Positions 13,201-13,240 of a stretch of 13,240 nt of DNA are shown in pieces. The position numbers and the translations under genes are program-made. Origin of the DNA: RUG11198 sp964600615 (GTDB lineage: Bacteria; Bacillota_I; Bacilli_A; RF39; UBA660); NCBI GenBank assembly GCA_964600615.1, contig CAZRJK010000026.1, positions 1 through 13,240 on the forward strand. Reading direction: 5' to 3'. Each line of letters begins with the position of its first letter. Position 1 is the stretch's first letter. A model generated the notes under the pieces. That model saw only the letters and a program-made list of their open reading frames with translations, was not told the origin of the DNA and did not search any database.

Positions 13201-13240
13201 ATGAGAAGTCTTTTGAAAGAAAGGCTTTTATAAAGAGAAA
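13201..13240 (+). other. Possible 5' leader of an rRNA operon or other stable RNA unit (truncated)
   Basis: This is sequence after tandem promoters. It contains GTCTTTTGAAAG (13208-13219), which partly resembles the boxA antitermination element of Bacilli rRNA leaders (TGCTCTTTGAAAA). No RNA gene body or coding start is within the window, so the assignment rests on promoter design and this partial match. Confidence 0.35.

Noticed and set aside
1..13240. CRISPR array, insertion sequence, tRNA gene or riboswitch
   Set aside because: No regularly spaced repeats, transposase motifs, cloverleaf-like arms or known aptamer cores were seen; intergenic gaps are all under about 210 bases.

Overview
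The window is very AT-rich, uses TGG for every tryptophan that was inspected, and ends every complete gene with TAA or TAG. Its genes point to a low-GC Gram-positive bacterium with a peptidoglycan wall: glutamate racemase, a lipoteichoic acid synthase and a class B sortase. A one-chain pyruvate:ferredoxin oxidoreductase points to fermentative anaerobic metabolism. YlbM/TmcAL and the YgaC-type DUF402 protein are typical of Bacilli. An uncultured anaerobic Bacilli lineage, such as gut RF39-like or Erysipelotrichia-like bacteria, is the best guess. That placement is inference from gene content and composition only.

Layout: the window opens in the 3' end of serS, closed by a terminator. A tight co-directional unit follows, murI - HExxH metallopeptidase - gmk, with a 17-bp overlap and then a 7-bp gap. 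After the gmk terminator come two single-gene units encoding membrane-anchored, outward-facing proteins. The first is an intact DUF4352-like protein. The second is broken into three reading-frame segments by two single-base changes. Then follow nifJ (PFOR) and a 67-residue membrane protein. The small-protein gene converges on tmcAL at a bidirectional terminator. tmcAL and ltaS diverge from a shared promoter region. ltaS converges on the sortase gene at a second, very strong bidirectional terminator. The sortase gene and ntdP (DUF402) diverge from another promoter pair. The last 200 bases hold the ntdP terminator and two tandem, near-consensus promoters about 94 bp apart. That arrangement resembles an rRNA operon start whose transcribed part lies beyond the window.

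Functionally this is a mix of core metabolism and translation genes (serS, murI, gmk, nifJ, tmcAL, ntdP) and envelope genes (ltaS, sortase, two or three small anchored proteins). Most transcription units are single genes separated by factor-independent terminators. Promoters commonly carry an extended -10 (TGn-TATAAT type), and several -35 boxes lie within the preceding terminator.

No mobile element, CRISPR array, tRNA gene or riboswitch was recognised. No clear novel multi-gene system was found. The points most worth following are the twice-frameshifted surface protein gene, the HExxH protein placed between murI and gmk, and the tandem promoters at the right edge.
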